Shown: one piece after another, positions 52,601 through 61,049 of the stretch
Numbering within the stretch: position 1 is the stretch's first letter
Layout of the letters: each line of letters opens with the position of its first letter
Assembly (NCBI RefSeq): GCF_019599275.1
Contig: NZ_JAHZTD010000001.1
Coordinates: 1,550,001 to 1,614,000, forward strand
From: Hymenobacter sp. HSC-4F20
GTDB taxonomy: Bacteria; Bacteroidota; Bacteroidia; Cytophagales; Hymenobacteraceae
Reading direction: 5' to 3'
Length of the DNA: 64,000 nt
Notes under the pieces: generated by a model
Told to the model about the DNA's origin: nothing
Seen by the model: only the letters and a program-made list of their open reading frames with translations
Database searches by the model: none
Position numbers and translations under genes: made by a program

Positions 52601-52878
52601 TTACCGGCAAAGCCGACCTGTACGTGGGCCTGAGCCCGTTGCAGGCCCTGCTGGGCAACAACCGCAAACGCATTGCCCGCATCCAGAGCGGCGAAGCGGC
52701 CGAGCGGCCCAACCGCGGCCTACTATACGTGAACCTGCAGCGGGAGCCGGGCTCCCGCTACAAAGTGCGGCTTTTCCAAAAGCAGGAGCAGCAGGCCCAG
52801 CAGCGCGCCCTGCAGCAGCAGTACCAGCACCTCCTGCAGCGGCAGCCACTGGATACTACCCTACGCCTGCTGCAGTAA
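49642..52878 (+). CDS. AsmA-like outer membrane biogenesis protein
   Basis: 1078 residues. One N-terminal membrane anchor (LLAFTVLALLIAGVTGAWLV) is followed by a long periplasmic beta-rich region. It opens like AsmA/TamB-type proteins (RQRLAQQSDLVLAPFDVRIS, LPDFPHLTASLRHLVLTDT) and has the C-terminal AsmA-like segment around residues 850-1030 (GGTLRLRGTMQTNAG, SNLTDMTISGEYYLTGKADLYVGLSP). Such proteins form hydrophobic grooves thought to carry phospholipids between membranes. The Gln-rich C terminus (QKQEQQAQQRALQQQYQ) is unusual. ATG 49642. Monocistronic. Confidence 0.85.
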   Translation: MKRPSVLRLLAFTVLALLIAGVTGAWLVGTRWGQRQLEHLIRQRLAQQSDLVLAPFDVRISLLPDFPHLTASLRHLVLTDTSYHRAVPVLRVGQADMRLELGQAWRGQFRVSHLTLRNVEFQQFTDSRGHDWGLRGKGPRNTTPTPPPDFDLDSLVVFNLRVLDHNELHRSGFSAYVRLGRLRAQVRRGQAHVGGHLQGQLEFLRSGRGNLFEQEPIQALIRYQYDFRRRQGTFLQTKATLNGDTVLVSGTHRGAAPGEPRGTYLNLHFRGNQPLLEVLHVALPPSLDRFLAGARSPSHARIAYTIRGLSGPTTRPRTVLRFALHNAQVRWADSTRRIRRWDARGVFDNGRSHSPRTTSLVFERCRLYSEAGELDAALAVRDFTRPRLHGHVRGRTELQTLAAVVAPHLWRARSGRASLNLDLNGTLPEIPDRTTRRTLHPDSLLPPIAARGTVELEQAAFDIPSRQATMRNLTVRVRLLDSLWVLENLTGQLNRMRVQANATTTHLLAYFSGQHPTTSIAGTFTVDDLALGELRRLLAPPGGRAVKSHPQASRPGYTRNQELASRALNLLPPGLRLNVRLRCGRLVLAADTLYQLAATVRHNGHLVRLHQLQGQVWGGQITGAISWPTDTLNLQPVAARLAVHFPLLRYDQLLARLTQPSRKGPTAPTDATLREVLLAANGQATATIDRLVLPGSDYLSTVRLLIDKKGPVFLIPALTFATKAGGTGRISATAQLAGTHLTHARADLDLRYQTLDVQHLLQLLAALSTVPPSTSEVGPRARKSAGSPSPFLDGTITGRVHVRAQEVQYGALQGQQFQLRSQLLAGQARVEECSMQAFGGTLRLRGTMQTNAGSGHHPLHAQLQLRAIQLPELFKLATALGFEVLGPENIRGTMQCGADVHTDLDNSFLPQLAVTRAFLRTDLRELELMDVEAVTQALKMLSEKRTSHLYFEPVQPRFVLDGSRLLIPHLGLSSNLTDMTISGEYYLTGKADLYVGLSPLQALLGNNRKRIARIQSGEAAERPNRGLLYVNLQREPGSRYKVRLFQKQEQQAQQRALQQQYQHLLQRQPLDTTLRLLQ

Positions 52879-52928
52879 CGCTGGTCTGCCGGCAGGCCAT
52901 CCGCAGAGCCAGGCCGATATTCAGCCGC

Positions 52929-54350
52929 TTAAAACCGCCGGGGCAGCTCAATGCCGCGGATGGCCCGGAACAGGCTGCTGGCGTTATGGTCCGTCAGCCC
53001 CCCGATGTAGTCCGTCAGCAGCACAATCTGCTCGTAGGCAGAGGCCTGCTGCTGGTGGCCGGTAGCCCGGAACTGCTCGGGCAGCAGCTGCACTACCTTG
53101 CGGGAGCGGGCTGTTTCCTGCGGATCGAAGATGGCGTGCAGAAACGCATCGAGCAGGCCCGCCAGCACCTCGAAGCCGGCGGCCTCGGTTTCCAGCACCG
53201 GCCGGCTGTGGTAGAGGTGCTCGACCGTCAAGTGGTGCATGTGCTGGAGCTGCTCCCAGCAGTCGAGCTGCTGTACCAGGGGCTCATCGGAACGGCCCCG
53301 GAGCAGGTCAGCGGCCCGATCGGCGAACAGGCGGGCGGTTTGCTGCACCAGGCGGTTAATCAGCCGGGCGCGCAGGTAGCCCAGCTCCTCGCGCCAGTCG
53401 CGCCACTCTACCGTGCCACGACGGCCGGGCGCGTCGCCCAGCAGCTCGCGTAACAGGGCCAGCCCCGTCTGGCAGGGAATCAGGCCCAGCTTCAGGCCAT
53501 CCTCAAAGTCGATAATGCGGAAGCACAAATCATCGGCGGCTTCCACCAGAAAGGCCAGCGGGTGGCGGTGGTAGAAGCCGCCCAGGTCGGTACCCGGCGG
53601 CTTGGGCAGCAGGCCCAGCTCCCGGGCTACCTCTTGAAAGCGGGCGGCTTCGGTTTGAAAGTAGCCGTACTTTTTTTCGCTGGTGCCGCGGGTCAGGCCG
53701 GCTTCTTCCACGATAGAGGGCCGCGGATACTTGGTAAAGGCTCCGAGGGTAGCATAGGTCAGCCCCAGCCCGGCCGAGCCGCTGCTGTGGGCCGCGTAGG
53801 TATGCGTCAGGACCCGAAACCCGGCCGCGTTGCCCCCAAACTGCTGCAGGTCAGTCCGCTGGGCGGGGTTCAGCACCCGCACGAACGGTTCGGCGGCGGC
53901 GCTGCGGAAGTAGGCCGAAATGGCGTCTTCGCCGGCGTGCCCGAAGGGTGGGTTGCCAATGTCGTGGGCCAGGCAGGCGGCGGCCACAATGTCGCCGAAG
54001 TCACTGTCGAGGTGGGGCAGGCGCCGGCCAAGGTCGGGGGTTTCTTCGAGTAGCAGCCGGCCCCCGAGTCGGCCGAGTGAGCGGCCCACGCAAGCCGTTT
54101 CCAGAGAGTGCGTCAGGCGGGTGTGCACGAAGTCGGTTTCGGGCAGGGGCAGCACCTGCGTCTGGCGCTGCAGCCGCCGGAACGCCGTGCTGAAGACTAC
54201 CCGGTCGTAGTCCTGCACGAAAGCCCCGCGTACGGGGGGAGCATCGGTTACCACGTGTAGCTGGGGCTGCTCGGGGTAGCGGCGGCGGCTCAGCAGCCGC
54301 TCCCAGCTCATGGTCGGCGCGTCGGACGAATCGGTTTGGAGGTGCATCAT
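52929..54350 (-). CDS. dgt: dGTP triphosphohydrolase (dGTPase)
   Basis: Hydrolyses dGTP to deoxyguanosine and triphosphate. 473 residues of HD-domain fold: RVVFSTAFRRLQRQTQV, HTRLTHSLETACVGRSLG (first H), AACLAHDIGNPPFGHAGEDAI (HD pair) and LVEAADDLCFRIIDFEDG (last D). The Bacteroidota-type N terminus is MSWERLLSRRRYP, so translation may start at ATG 54311 rather than 54350. A TACCTTGT box lies 15 bases before the upper ATG and favours it. Neighbouring genes are unrelated. Confidence 0.93.
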   Translation of the reverse strand: MMHLQTDSSDAPTMSWERLLSRRRYPEQPQLHVVTDAPPVRGAFVQDYDRVVFSTAFRRLQRQTQVLPLPETDFVHTRLTHSLETACVGRSLGRLGGRLLLEETPDLGRRLPHLDSDFGDIVAAACLAHDIGNPPFGHAGEDAISAYFRSAAAEPFVRVLNPAQRTDLQQFGGNAAGFRVLTHTYAAHSSGSAGLGLTYATLGAFTKYPRPSIVEEAGLTRGTSEKKYGYFQTEAARFQEVARELGLLPKPPGTDLGGFYHRHPLAFLVEAADDLCFRIIDFEDGLKLGLIPCQTGLALLRELLGDAPGRRGTVEWRDWREELGYLRARLINRLVQQTARLFADRAADLLRGRSDEPLVQQLDCWEQLQHMHHLTVEHLYHSRPVLETEAAGFEVLAGLLDAFLHAIFDPQETARSRKVVQLLPEQFRATGHQQQASAYEQIVLLTDYIGGLTDHNASSLFRAIRGIELPRRF

Positions 54351-54433
54351 CGGAGAGACAAGGTACGATGCTCGGGTAAATCATCTGCCAGCCCCGATAA
54401 GCGACTGTGGTGCCCCAGCGCCGAAACTCCGGA

Positions 54434-55120
54434 CTACTCGGTGTGGTGCGGGCGGCCCAGCAGCCGCACCGTGGCGTAGCCCAGCAGCAGAAAGACCCCG
54501 TACAGCAAGGTTACGCCCCAGGTATCCCGGTGCACCGTGGGGTGCAGCACCCGGGAAATGATGTCGTAAAAGAGAGCGAGCGGGTTGGTTAGCACGTCCC
54601 AGCTGTTAAAGCGCAGGTAGCGGCCCAGGTACACCCCGAAGCTACTCAGCAGCAGCGCCACGGTGGCAAACACCCAGCCGGCCCACCAGCCCAGGCGGCG
54701 CGTCACGAGCACCTGCATGTCGGTCAGGGAAGCGTACGCCAGCATCAGCCCGTTCCAGGCGCAACTCAGAATCAACGCCAAGTCATACCAGTAGGGCGCG
54801 TCGGGGCGGGGTTCCAGGTGAAATAAATCGGTGAGAATGTAGGGCGCGTTGGGGAAGAACAGCAGCCACACCACCCCTACCGGCAGCAGCACCCGGGCTT
54901 TTAGCCGTCCTGCCGAAAGCCCCAGCATGGTGCTTAGTCCAAACGGAATAAGCGCCAGAAACAGATTCCAGAGCAGAAAGACAAAGGAAATCTTGTGGGT
55001 GATGAATACCCGGAAGGTGATGAGCAAAACGCTCAAGGCCAGCGAGGCGCCCAAAATCAGCAGCAGATTCAGGCGCTGGCGCAACTGGGGTACCGATAAG
55101 GTAGCAACGGACATCGACAT
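54434..55120 (-). CDS. DUF1361 integral membrane protein
   Basis: 228 residues with about six or seven membrane helices. Motifs are LFLALIPFGLSTMLG, VWLLFFPNAPYILTDLFHL, YDLALILSCAWNGLMLAYASL and FGVYLGRYLRFNSWDVLTNP, all typical of DUF1361, a family of unknown function. ATG 55120 (MSMSVATLS) is preferred; the frame continues up to 55192 with a basic segment lacking similarity. ATG 55114 is equally possible. Confidence 0.87.
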   Translation of the reverse strand: MSMSVATLSVPQLRQRLNLLLILGASLALSVLLITFRVFITHKISFVFLLWNLFLALIPFGLSTMLGLSAGRLKARVLLPVGVVWLLFFPNAPYILTDLFHLEPRPDAPYWYDLALILSCAWNGLMLAYASLTDMQVLVTRRLGWWAGWVFATVALLLSSFGVYLGRYLRFNSWDVLTNPLALFYDIISRVLHPTVHRDTWGVTLLYGVFLLLGYATVRLLGRPHHTE

Positions 55121-55242
55121 ACTCACTGGGTAGATATTTTTAACCGCTGCCAGTAACGGATTGTTGCGGCCGCGCATTGCACGGCGCGCCACAAAATCAG
55201 GCGCTGGGCGGGGCTGAAATGTACAGAATGTCCGACTGCCAA

Positions 55243-56757
55243 CTAGTTAGCCGTTCCGCCGGCTGCCCAGCGCAGGGTAGCCTGGGTTTGGGCGTACTTG
55301 CTCTGCAGCTCCGCCAGCTTTACCCGCGCCGACACCAGACTGGCCTCGCGGGAGTTGATCAGGAACACGGAGCTTTCCCCGTTTTCGAAACGGATTTGCT
55401 CGCCATTGCGCAGCTGCTCAGCGTTGCGTACTACCTGCTCCTGCAAGGCCAACTGCTCGCGCAGGGCTTCCCAGTCGTTGGCTACGGTGCGCACGGTAGT
55501 CTGCACCTCGCGGGTGTCCTGCTGCAGGTCCAGCTCGGCTTCGCGCACTTTCAGACGGTTGAGCTGCAGCTTGGCCCGCTCTTGCCGCAGCAGCAAGGGG
55601 TAGGCGAAGCTCACACCCAGCTTGTAGTTATTTTCGAGGTAGCTGCCGCTCAGGCTGGCGGCTTTTTCGGGGTTGAAGGGCTGACCGGCCTGCAGCAGGT
55701 TGTAATCGAGGGTGAGCTTGGGCAGCAGCTTATTAGTCAGCAGGCGCTGCTCCACCCCGAGTTGGCTAAGCTTGGCGCGGTTCTTCTGCAAGTCCGGATG
55801 AATCTGCTGGGCCTGCCGGGCCAGGGCGGCTACCGAGTCGGGGGCGAGGGTGCGCCAGTCGGTGGGGCCGGGCAAGGGCTGGGGCACGGCCGCCGGGGGT
55901 AGGTCGAGGGGTTGCTGCTGGTCGTCCCAGAGGTAGTTGCTCAGCAGGAGGGTAGCATTGCGGAACTGCACCCGCGCCTGGCTAAGCGTAGCCTGGCGGT
56001 TCTGCATTTCCGTGAGGGCCTCCACTGAGTCGATGGCGGCCAGGTCACCGAGCAGCACGCGCTGGCGCACCGCCCGAAAGCGCACGTTGGCCAGGCCCGC
56101 ATTCCGATCCAGCAGTTGCAGGCGCTGGTAGTTCAGGCTCCACTCCCAGTAATCTTTGGCCGCCTGGAGCAGCAGCTTATTCAGGGCACTGCGCCGCTCC
56201 GCTTCTGCCAGTCCGCGCAGGGCCTGGGCCTGGCGCACGGCGGCCCGGCGCTCATCAATCAGCAAGCCCTGCGCCAGCGGCACCGATATGCCTACGTAGC
56301 TCAGGCCGGCCGGCGAGGTGTAGTTTTCGGGGTTCACGTACGTGCCCACGCCTCGCTCGAAGCCCGCTTTTACATCGAGGCCGTACCACACCGGAATGCG
56401 CAGCTGGGTGTCCCAGTCGTGGAAGTACTCTTTGCCTTTGAATGTCTTGCCATAGTACTTGCTGGTAGCTGCGGGGTCGAACAGGCCGCGGGCATAGCGC
56501 ACCTCTTGCTGGGCGCGCTCGGGTAGCAGGCCAGCCTGCCGGGCCACCGGGTGGCGCAGGGCCACGTAATTCAGCAGGTCGGCCAGCGTGAACACCTGCC
56601 CCGAATCGGGGGGAGCTGCCGCCACAGGGGTAGGCTGAGCCCACACGGGGACCCAGGCAAGCCAGAGCACCAAGAGCAGCAAGGCCCTACCCCGTCCGGC
56701 AGGCCCAAGCCGCAAGCGCCCCATGCAACGGGTGGCCCCTAATCCTATGCGCTTCAT
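55243..56757 (-). CDS. TolC family outer membrane efflux protein
   Basis: 504 residues with a signal peptide (RALLLLVLWLAWVPVWAQ) and two helical-hairpin repeats with TolC features: TLADLLNYVALRHP, LNKLLLQAAKDYWEWSLNYQ, HPDLQKNRAKLSQLGVEQRL, and a final QSKYAQTQATLRWAAGG. It would be the outer channel of the type I-like exporter whose adaptor and ABC genes are next to it. The start ATG overlaps the HlyD stop (ATGA), so the genes are coupled. A later in-frame ATG (MGRLRL) is possible. Confidence 0.9.
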   Translation of the reverse strand: MKRIGLGATRCMGRLRLGPAGRGRALLLLVLWLAWVPVWAQPTPVAAAPPDSGQVFTLADLLNYVALRHPVARQAGLLPERAQQEVRYARGLFDPAATSKYYGKTFKGKEYFHDWDTQLRIPVWYGLDVKAGFERGVGTYVNPENYTSPAGLSYVGISVPLAQGLLIDERRAAVRQAQALRGLAEAERRSALNKLLLQAAKDYWEWSLNYQRLQLLDRNAGLANVRFRAVRQRVLLGDLAAIDSVEALTEMQNRQATLSQARVQFRNATLLLSNYLWDDQQQPLDLPPAAVPQPLPGPTDWRTLAPDSVAALARQAQQIHPDLQKNRAKLSQLGVEQRLLTNKLLPKLTLDYNLLQAGQPFNPEKAASLSGSYLENNYKLGVSFAYPLLLRQERAKLQLNRLKVREAELDLQQDTREVQTTVRTVANDWEALREQLALQEQVVRNAEQLRNGEQIRFENGESSVFLINSREASLVSARVKLAELQSKYAQTQATLRWAAGGTAN

Positions 56758-58154
56758 TTCGCTTCCTCCTCTCCTCCGCTGTCCGCGGACTTATCGGCTT
56801 TCTTGGCTTCTTTCCCGCCTTTGCCGGCATCAGTTGGATTACCCACGAAATTGGGGGGGAAGCCGTTCAGCTGGCGCCAGAGCTCGTACCAGATGGGCAC
56901 GTTATCCAGCAAGGCCCAGCCGTACACTCCGGAGCCTACCCGCAGGGGCTTCGGCCAGGCTTCCAGCTCAGGGTCGGGGGTAACCAGAATGCGGTACTGG
57001 CCCTGAGAGTCGATGTTATCGATGACGGCGACGCGGCCCCCGAAGGTACCGAAGCTGGTGCCGGGCCAGCCGCTGAACACCAGGGCCGGCCAGCCATCAA
57101 ACTGCAGGCGCACCTTGCGGCCCACGCTCAGGAGCGGAATATCCATGGGCTTCACGTACAGCTCGGCAGCCAGGGCCGTGGTATGCGGCATAACCGTTAC
57201 GACGGCCTCCCCTTCCTTTACAATTTCGCCTAGCCCTTCCTTCAGGGCCCGCACTACGTAGCCATCCTGCGGGGCCGTAATGTGGTAGTAGCCCGAGCGG
57301 ATGCTGAGGTTGGCCAGCTCGTTGCGCATCTTGGCAATTTGGCCTTCGGAGTCAAACTGGTAGGCCGTAGCCGAGCGCCGGTCCGACTCCGATTTGGCTA
57401 TCTTGTCTTGGTACTCGGCCTGCAACGAAGAAAGCTCCAGCTGCGCATTCACCAGCTCCTGGCGGGAGGCTCCCAGCTTGTTTTCCACGGCCTGGCGCTT
57501 GGCCGTGCTTTCCTGAAACTTCAGGCGGCGCTGCTCCAGCTCGGTCAGGCTTTTGAGGCCCTGTTGGTAGAGAGCTTCCTGGCGGGCCAGCTGCTGGCGG
57601 GCAATATCAAAGTCGTTGGTGGCGGCGCGCAGCTCGGCCTCGTCGCTGTTGACCTTCAGGCGGGTCTGGGTTACTTTGTTGCGGGCCTTATCGAGGCTTA
57701 CGCGTAGCCCCTGGCGCAGGGCTTCCTGCTGGGAGCTTAGCGCCACGGTTTTGCCACGGTTTTCCTCCAGGGCCGCAATTTTGGCTTCCAGCTGCTCGCG
57801 GGTGCGCTGCAACAGCTGCGGATCAAAGTACTTGTCTTTGATTTCGGCAATGTCGACCAGGGTGTCCCCTTTTTTCACCTGCTGGCCCTCGCGCACTCGC
57901 CACTGCTGGATACGGCCGGCAATGGTGCTGGGTACGGTTTGGGGCCGGTCTTGAGGGCGTAGCGTAGTCAGGCGGCCGGTAGAGCGGATGTTCTGGGTCC
58001 AGGGCAAAAACCCCATTAGGAAAATTCCTATTCCGAGCCCCCCCAGCCAACGGGCAAGGGTGCGGCCGGCGGTCGGCGTCTGCACGCGCGCAAAAGAGCG
58101 GAAACGCGCCGTCAGGGGGTTGGTTTCTTCCAGCGGATGTTCAGCAAAAGGCAT
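56754..58154 (-). CDS. HlyD family periplasmic adaptor
   Basis: 466 residues from ATG 58154 (MPFAEHPLEETN). One membrane segment (WLGGLGIGIFLMGFLPW) near residue 45 is followed by a lipoyl half (IAGRIQQWRVREGQQVKKGD), a long coiled coil of about 200 residues (LQRTREQLEAKIAALEENRG, LEQRRLKFQESTAKRQAVEN), a second lipoyl half (APQDGYVVRALKEGLGEIVK) and a beta barrel (GRKVRLQFDGWPALVF). A charged Lys/Glu/Ala tail ends it. It bridges the ABC protein and TolC. The frame extends upstream to 58343 without support. Confidence 0.92.
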   Translation of the reverse strand: MPFAEHPLEETNPLTARFRSFARVQTPTAGRTLARWLGGLGIGIFLMGFLPWTQNIRSTGRLTTLRPQDRPQTVPSTIAGRIQQWRVREGQQVKKGDTLVDIAEIKDKYFDPQLLQRTREQLEAKIAALEENRGKTVALSSQQEALRQGLRVSLDKARNKVTQTRLKVNSDEAELRAATNDFDIARQQLARQEALYQQGLKSLTELEQRRLKFQESTAKRQAVENKLGASRQELVNAQLELSSLQAEYQDKIAKSESDRRSATAYQFDSEGQIAKMRNELANLSIRSGYYHITAPQDGYVVRALKEGLGEIVKEGEAVVTVMPHTTALAAELYVKPMDIPLLSVGRKVRLQFDGWPALVFSGWPGTSFGTFGGRVAVIDNIDSQGQYRILVTPDPELEAWPKPLRVGSGVYGWALLDNVPIWYELWRQLNGFPPNFVGNPTDAGKGGKEAKKADKSADSGGEEEAK

Positions 58155-58246
58155 ATAAAACGAGTGCTGATGAAGATGAATGAGAAGTAAGTGCGGCCAC
58201 AAGGGGCCGGGCAGAAATGAGGCGGCCGTTAGCCGGGGCAGCGCCT

Positions 58247-59974
58247 CTACAGCAGGTCCTGCAGCTCGGGCTGCTGCGAGAGGGTAGCAAATGTGCCGTC
58301 GGCTACCACACGGCCGCCGCGCAGCAGGGCCAGGCGGGGGCACAGCCCGAGTACCCGTAGGTCGTTGGAGGCCACAATAACGGTCCAGGAATTACTGGGC
58401 TCCAGCACCCGGCTAAGCACGCGCAGGCGCTCTGCCGGCTCCACCCCGGGCAGGAAGGTATCCAGGAGCAGCAGGCGGGGGCGGCGCACCAGGGCCCGGG
58501 CCAGCAGCAGCTTCTGGCGCACACTATCGGAGAGCGGAGTGCCTACCCCAATGGGCGAGTTAAGGCCCTGCTGCCGGGCGTAAAGGTCGTCGCGCAGCCC
58601 CACCAAGTCCAGAGCCCAGGCCACATCTTCCGGGCTGATGCTGGCCTGGTCGAGGGTCAGGTTCTGCAGCAGCGTACCCTCGAAGAGGTTTTGGTACGAG
58701 ACATTGTCGCCGACGTGGTTGCCCAGCGCCTCGCTGGATATGTCCTGCAGAGCCAGACCATCGTAGGCAACTACCCCCGTGTAGCCATCCAGCAGGCCAG
58801 CCAGGATTCGTAGCAGCGTGGTTTTGCCCGAGCCATCGGAACCGGCCAACCCCAGGTGTTCCCCGGGTGCCAGGGTCAGGCTGACATCCTGCACGGGCAG
58901 CTTGTGCCCGCCGGGGTACTGGTAGGTCAGGTTGCGCACTTCTACCCGCAGCCCCGTCGGGGTGCTGGGCAAGGGCAGATTTACCCCCTGCCGGGCGGCC
59001 ACCACGGGCAGGTCCAGCACGTGCCCGATTTTATCGAGCGAGGTAAGGGCGTCGTACACCACGTCGAGCTTGAGCAGCACCTTTTCCACCGCCGATATGG
59101 TGAGAATAATGATGATTTCGGCAGCCACAAACTGCCCGATGTTAATTTGCTTGTTGATCAGCAGCCAGCAACCCAGAATGAGCAGGGAGGCAGTAATTAG
59201 GGTTTTAAAGGCCACAAAGCCCCAGAACTGGGTGAGCAGTACGCGGAAATGGCTCTGGCGGGCGCCGAGGTAGCCTTCCACCAGCGTATCGGTGCGGTTG
59301 AGGGCCATTTGCTGGCGCGGCGCGTGGCGGAAGGTGTGCACCGTGCGGGCTACGTCTTCCAGCCAGGCCACTACCCGGTACTTGTATTTCGACTCGGCGA
59401 GGCTGGTTTTAAGGCCATTCGGACCGGTGAAGCGCACCATCAGGGCCAGCAGCGCAACCAACAGCACGCCGAAGGCAATGAAGATGTAGTGGTAAAAGGA
59501 CAGCAGAATCAGACCGAAGAGAATTTGCAGCGCTGCCGCTGAAAACTCAATCAGCAGCGTGGACAGGCCTTTTTGCAGGGTGGGCGTATCCAGCAGGCGG
59601 TTGACCAGCTCAGGCAGGTACTGGCCGTCCAGCGACTCGGTGCGGACCCGCGGCAGGCGCACGGCAAAATCGAAGCTAACCCGGGCAAACAGGCGCTGCT
59701 GGATAAACTCAACCAAGTAGAGCTGCATTACCTGCAAGGCCCCTACCAGGAACGTCCCGAAGACAATAAAGCCAATGAGTACAATCAGGGAGGTACTCAC
59801 GTCGCCGCTGCTCACGAAGCCAATAACGGACTGCACGCCCAGCGGCAGCGTCAGGCTAATTAGGCCTGCCAGGGCCGCGTACACGTAGAGATACACAATG
59901 TCGCGGCGCTCGGCAGAAAGCAGGCGCAGCAGGCGCTGGCCCGGCGTAAGCGCAGGTTCTTGATGATCGGCCAT
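58247..59974 (-). CDS. ABC exporter, fused membrane and ATPase domains with degenerate motifs
   Basis: 575 residues: about five or six membrane helices (residues ~25-310, LISLTLPLGVQSVIGFVSSG) and an ATPase domain. Walker A is intact (GSDGSGKTTLL) and the Q-loop present (VSYQNLFEGTLLQNL). The signature reads PLSDSVRQKLLLARAL instead of LSGGQ, Walker B ends LLLLDTFLPG with T at the catalytic Glu position, and the H-switch is VIVASNDL with N for His. No peptidase domain. First gene of an exporter unit with HlyD and TolC; cargo unknown. Confidence 0.9.
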   Translation of the reverse strand: MADHQEPALTPGQRLLRLLSAERRDIVYLYVYAALAGLISLTLPLGVQSVIGFVSSGDVSTSLIVLIGFIVFGTFLVGALQVMQLYLVEFIQQRLFARVSFDFAVRLPRVRTESLDGQYLPELVNRLLDTPTLQKGLSTLLIEFSAAALQILFGLILLSFYHYIFIAFGVLLVALLALMVRFTGPNGLKTSLAESKYKYRVVAWLEDVARTVHTFRHAPRQQMALNRTDTLVEGYLGARQSHFRVLLTQFWGFVAFKTLITASLLILGCWLLINKQINIGQFVAAEIIIILTISAVEKVLLKLDVVYDALTSLDKIGHVLDLPVVAARQGVNLPLPSTPTGLRVEVRNLTYQYPGGHKLPVQDVSLTLAPGEHLGLAGSDGSGKTTLLRILAGLLDGYTGVVAYDGLALQDISSEALGNHVGDNVSYQNLFEGTLLQNLTLDQASISPEDVAWALDLVGLRDDLYARQQGLNSPIGVGTPLSDSVRQKLLLARALVRRPRLLLLDTFLPGVEPAERLRVLSRVLEPSNSWTVIVASNDLRVLGLCPRLALLRGGRVVADGTFATLSQQPELQDLL

Positions 59975-60050
59975 GAATGCAATAGAAGGTTGAAAGCGTA
60001 AGCGTCAGAGGGTAAGAAGATCGTTGTGCAGGGGCATTTCGCCCGGGTAC

Positions 60051-60728
60051 TTAGGTAGCCGGCGGGGGCTGGCTGAGGGTTCCGAACAAAAGCCCGTGCA
60101 GGAAATCGTACAGAGTATTTTCGGTGGTTTCGGTCAGGGTAGGCAGGTGCTGGGAAAAAAACAACTGCTTCCGCGCCTCTTCCAGGAGGGTGCTGGCCAG
60201 CGCCTGGGGGTAGGCGTAGTCGGGGTTTAATTCGCGCAGCACGCCGGCTATATCTGCCACCAGGCAGTGGTATTCCCGGAACAGGCCCGCGCGGTGGTCC
60301 TCGTCGACGCAGCGAATCAGGTAGGCTTTGGATGCCTCGCTTACCACCAGCCGGTACAGGGCCGCCTCGTCCAGGTCGGTGGTGGTAGGGTCGTCGCGGT
60401 GGGCCTGGGTCAGAATGCTCAAAATCAGGTGCAGCCGCTGGGCCGCGCTGGGTATGTTATGGATGTGAAACCGAATCCGGAACCGGAGCCAGGCCCAGTG
60501 CCAGGAGACCAGGTAGCCCAGCAGGCGGTGCTTGTTTTCGAAATAGCGGTACAGGGAGGCCTCCGTGGAAGCCATGCGCTGGGCCAGCTTGCGGAAGGTG
60601 AACTGCTCCAGGCCGATTTCATCCATCAGCCGGATACTCTCCGCTATCATGCGCCGACCCAGCTCGGTTTCTTGGGGGTCGCGCAGGTATAGGCGGTGGG
60701 GAATGTCTATGCGCAGCGACGTATTCAT
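60051..60728 (-). CDS. TetR/AcrR family regulator
   Basis: 225 residues from ATG 60728 (MNTSLRIDIPHRLYLRDPQ). The N-terminal helix-turn-helix is RRMIAESIRLMDEIGLEQFT, then FRKLAQRMASTEASLYRYFE and NKHRLLGYLVSW, the classical TetR DNA-binding domain. The C-terminal ligand or dimer domain is helical. It lies 76 bases upstream of the ABC/HlyD/TolC genes in the same direction and is probably their repressor. An operator was not identified. An 11-codon in-frame extension upstream is possible but unlikely. Confidence 0.9.
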   Translation of the reverse strand: MNTSLRIDIPHRLYLRDPQETELGRRMIAESIRLMDEIGLEQFTFRKLAQRMASTEASLYRYFENKHRLLGYLVSWHWAWLRFRIRFHIHNIPSAAQRLHLILSILTQAHRDDPTTTDLDEAALYRLVVSEASKAYLIRCVDEDHRAGLFREYHCLVADIAGVLRELNPDYAYPQALASTLLEEARKQLFFSQHLPTLTETTENTLYDFLHGLLFGTLSQPPPAT

Positions 60729-61049
60729 ACTAGATATGCTATGTGGCCCTGGAGTAAACACTATTACGCATGATAGCTTTACTTTCCTACGCGCCGCATG
60801 CGAGTAGCCCGCGACCTGGTGAGCCCACGTTTCCTGTTCTCCAAACTTCTCTGCAAAGGTACTCTGTTGCCATACCGCTCAGCTTAAGACCGGATTAAAT
60901 GGAACTTAAGTTTTCATTAAAAATGCGCCCCTAAGCCGCCTTTAGCTTCCGGCATATCTTCCCCAGCGTATCTGCGTACCTTTGCCGGGCGAGCCGTAGC
61001 GTTGCGGCCTCGCAGTTTCTCCCGCCTACCTGATTTGGCTCCTCGGTAT

